NCBI RefSeq assembly: GCF_024701975.1
Contig: NZ_JANLNM010000007.1
Coordinates: 1-64,000 of the forward strand
Source: Variovorax sp. ZS18.2.2
GTDB taxonomy: Bacteria > Pseudomonadota > Gammaproteobacteria > Burkholderiales > Burkholderiaceae_C
Direction of reading: 5' to 3'
DNA length: 64,000 nt
In this document: positions 62,734 through 64,000 of the stretch, one piece after another
Layout: each line of letters opens with the position of its first letter
Numbering within the stretch: the first letter of the stretch is position 1
Notes under the pieces: model-generated
Database searches by the model: none
What the model was told of the DNA's origin: nothing
Seen by the model: only the letters and a program-made list of their open reading frames with translations
Position numbers and translations under genes: made by a program

Positions 62734-63491
62734 CCCACGGCAAGCTCTACCTCGTCCCCGCGCCGCTCGATTTCGGCTGCGACGTGCAGGCCCCGCTGCA
62801 GGACGCGCTGCCGCTCGGCACCCTGCAGGTGGCCGCCGGCATCACGCACTGGATCTGCGAGAACGCAAAATCCGCCCGCGCCTACCTCAAGCGCATCGAC
62901 GCCGTCGCGCCGCTGGCCGCCCCGCTGCAAGCGCAGGACATCCAGGAACTCCCGCGCGAAGTGCACAAGAAAGGTGATCACGCCGGCCAGTTCGACGCCC
63001 GGCCGCTGCTGGCCGCAGCGCTCGAAGGCCACGACATTGGCCTGCTGAGCGAAGCCGGCATGCCGGCGGTGGCCGACCCAGGCTCCTCGGTGGCGCGCGC
63101 CGCGCACGACCTGGGGATCACCGTCGTGCCTCTCACCGGTCCGGTCTCGTTGCTGCTGGCGCTGGCCGCGAGCGGCCTGAACGGCCAGAACTTCGCCTTC
63201 GTCGGCTACCTGCCGCAGGACGCGAGCGAGCGCCAGACCCGCATCCGCGAGCTCGAAGCGATCGCCCTCAAGACCGGTCAGACGCAGCTGTTCATCGAAA
63301 CGCCCTATCGCAATGCCGCCCTGTTGCAGGCGCTGGTTCAAACCATGCACCAGAACACCCGCCTTGCCGTCGCACGCGGCCTGACCCTCGCAACGTCCCA
63401 TGTGCGCAGCGAGACCGTGAAATCCTGGCGCGCCAAGCCCCAGACCGCCACCGACGAACGCCTGCCCGCCGTGTTCGCGATCGGGCGCTGA
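62730..63491 (+). CDS. SAM-dependent methyltransferase, RsmI-like (tetrapyrrole methylase fold)
   Basis: 253 residues from a GTG overlapping the maf stop (GTGA). N-terminal THGKLYLVPAPLDFGCDVQA, LLSEAGMPAVADPGSSVARA (the RsmI-like loop), GITVVPLTGPVSLLLALAAS, FVGYLPQDASERQTRIREL and QTQLFIETPYRNAALLQAL mark the tetrapyrrole methylase/RsmI family, which 2'-O-methylates C1402 of 16S rRNA. It is about 30 residues shorter than E. coli RsmI, and the N-terminal loop reads LVPAPLDFG rather than VATPIGN, so it may be a divergent paralog with another target. Coupled to maf. Confidence 0.78.
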   Translation: MTHGKLYLVPAPLDFGCDVQAPLQDALPLGTLQVAAGITHWICENAKSARAYLKRIDAVAPLAAPLQAQDIQELPREVHKKGDHAGQFDARPLLAAALEGHDIGLLSEAGMPAVADPGSSVARAAHDLGITVVPLTGPVSLLLALAASGLNGQNFAFVGYLPQDASERQTRIRELEAIALKTGQTQLFIETPYRNAALLQALVQTMHQNTRLAVARGLTLATSHVRSETVKSWRAKPQTATDERLPAVFAIGR

Positions 63492-63493
63492 CG

Positions 63494-64000
63494 ATGGTGG
63501 TGGTGACCGCCGGCACGCGCTGGGCCTCGCGCGCGCAATTCTTTTCTTCAGGCTTCATCTTCGCGACCTGGGGCGTGCATGTGCCCACGGTCAAAGCGCA
63601 CTACGGCCTCGACGAAGCCCAACTCGGGCTGGCCCTGCTCGCCGCAGGCGCCGGCGCAATGTTCGGCCTGACCAGCGCGGGCCGCTGGATCGGTCGCCAC
63701 GGCCCGCGCCGGATCGCCGCCCTTTTCGGCTGCGTCTATGCGCTATTGCTTGCCGGCCTGATCGCCATGCCGGGCTACTTCGCACTGATGGGCCTGCTGG
63801 CCGCGTTCGGCCTCGTCACCAGCGTGTTCGACGTGGCCATCAACACCGAGGCGGCCCAACTCGAGATGCAAAGCGGCACGCCCCTGATGAGCGGCATGCA
63901 CGGCATGTTCAGCCTGGGCGGCATGGCTGGTGCTGCGAGCGGCAGTGCGGTGCTTGCAGCGGGAATGGGTGCACAGACGCACCTGCTGCTTGTCACCGTG
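63494..64000 (+). CDS. MFS transporter, N-terminal part, runs off window
   Basis: 169 codons are visible, open at the window end. Start ATG at 63494, two bases after the RsmI-like stop. Hydrophobic helices with the MFS pattern: SSGFIFATWGVHVPTVKAHY, LDEAQLGLALLAAGAGAMFG, then the loop TSAGRWIGRHGPRRIAALFG (a GRxGPRR loop as in MFS motif A) and LVTSVFDVAINTEAAQLEM. The substrate cannot be told. The opening VHVPTVKAHYGLDEAQLGL resembles the family of sugar/fucose-like or YfkF-type MFS members. Confidence 0.82.
   Translation, partial: MVVVTAGTRWASRAQFFSSGFIFATWGVHVPTVKAHYGLDEAQLGLALLAAGAGAMFGLTSAGRWIGRHGPRRIAALFGCVYALLLAGLIAMPGYFALMGLLAAFGLVTSVFDVAINTEAAQLEMQSGTPLMSGMHGMFSLGGMAGAASGSAVLAAGMGAQTHLLLVTV

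Overview
The window is a 64 kb piece of a GC-rich betaproteobacterial chromosome, most likely from the Comamonadaceae and Variovorax-like. The evidence is gene order and protein character: mdh / GntR / sdhCDAB-sdhE-gltA, leuCDB-asd-fimV-truA-trpFBA-accD, and yceD-rpmF-plsX-fabHDG-acpP-fabF-rpoE-rseA-rseB-mucD-lepA-lepB-rnc-era-recO-pdxJ-acpS-nagZ. No search was run, so the genus is an inference. I recognised no tRNA, rRNA, CRISPR array, transposase or prophage.

Layout. 1-1885 (minus): N-terminal part of a YadA-like trimeric autotransporter adhesin, cut by the window edge, with an 18-residue stalk repeat. 2195-4650 (plus): DUF4019 protein, DUF2827 protein and a glycosyltransferase, divergent from the adhesin. 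4736-10770 (minus): acnB, a small exported protein, a CitE-like lyase, a trans-aconitate methyltransferase and mdh. 10954-17020 (plus): GntR regulator, the succinate dehydrogenase operon, sdhE and gltA; together with acnB and mdh this is a TCA-cycle block. 17148-31411 (plus): exported NUP-family protein, LysR regulator, leuCDB, asd, fimV, truA, trpFBA, accD. 31503-35439: yggT (minus), a Lon-N-domain protein, an unknown protein possibly related to sugar transferases, and lysS.

35440-42571 looks like an accessory block inserted among housekeeping genes. Two paralogous minus-strand proteins, each with two glycosyltransferase-like domains, flank a tightly overlapping plus-strand operon of an Hsp70-like (YegD-type) ATPase, a YgjP-type zinc metallopeptidase and a two-domain glycosyltransferase. 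The operon ends directly in a 159-nt imperfect palindrome. The right-hand paralog has lost an acidic residue of the first DxD-like motif and sits directly behind nagZ. With the DUF2827/glycosyltransferase pair next to the adhesin, the window holds at least five sugar-transfer-like proteins. This is the best candidate for an undescribed system (surface or protein glycosylation), but the function is inferred.

42583-62068 (minus): nagZ-acpS-pdxJ-recO-era-rnc-DUF4845-lepB-lepA, then the envelope stress module mucD-rseB-rseA-rpoE, then a YgfX-like protein and the fatty-acid/phospholipid cluster fabF-acpP-fabG-fabD-fabH-plsX-rpmF-yceD. lepA is preceded by a leader of about 345 nt with its own predicted promoter and an intrinsic terminator about 60 nt before the lepA start. 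62152-64000 (plus): Maf/YceF, an RsmI-like methyltransferase and a truncated MFS transporter.

Many pairs overlap by one or four bases (ATGA, GTGA or TGATG), so translational coupling is common here. Starts were chosen by family length, conserved N-terminus and ribosome-binding site rather than by longest open frame.
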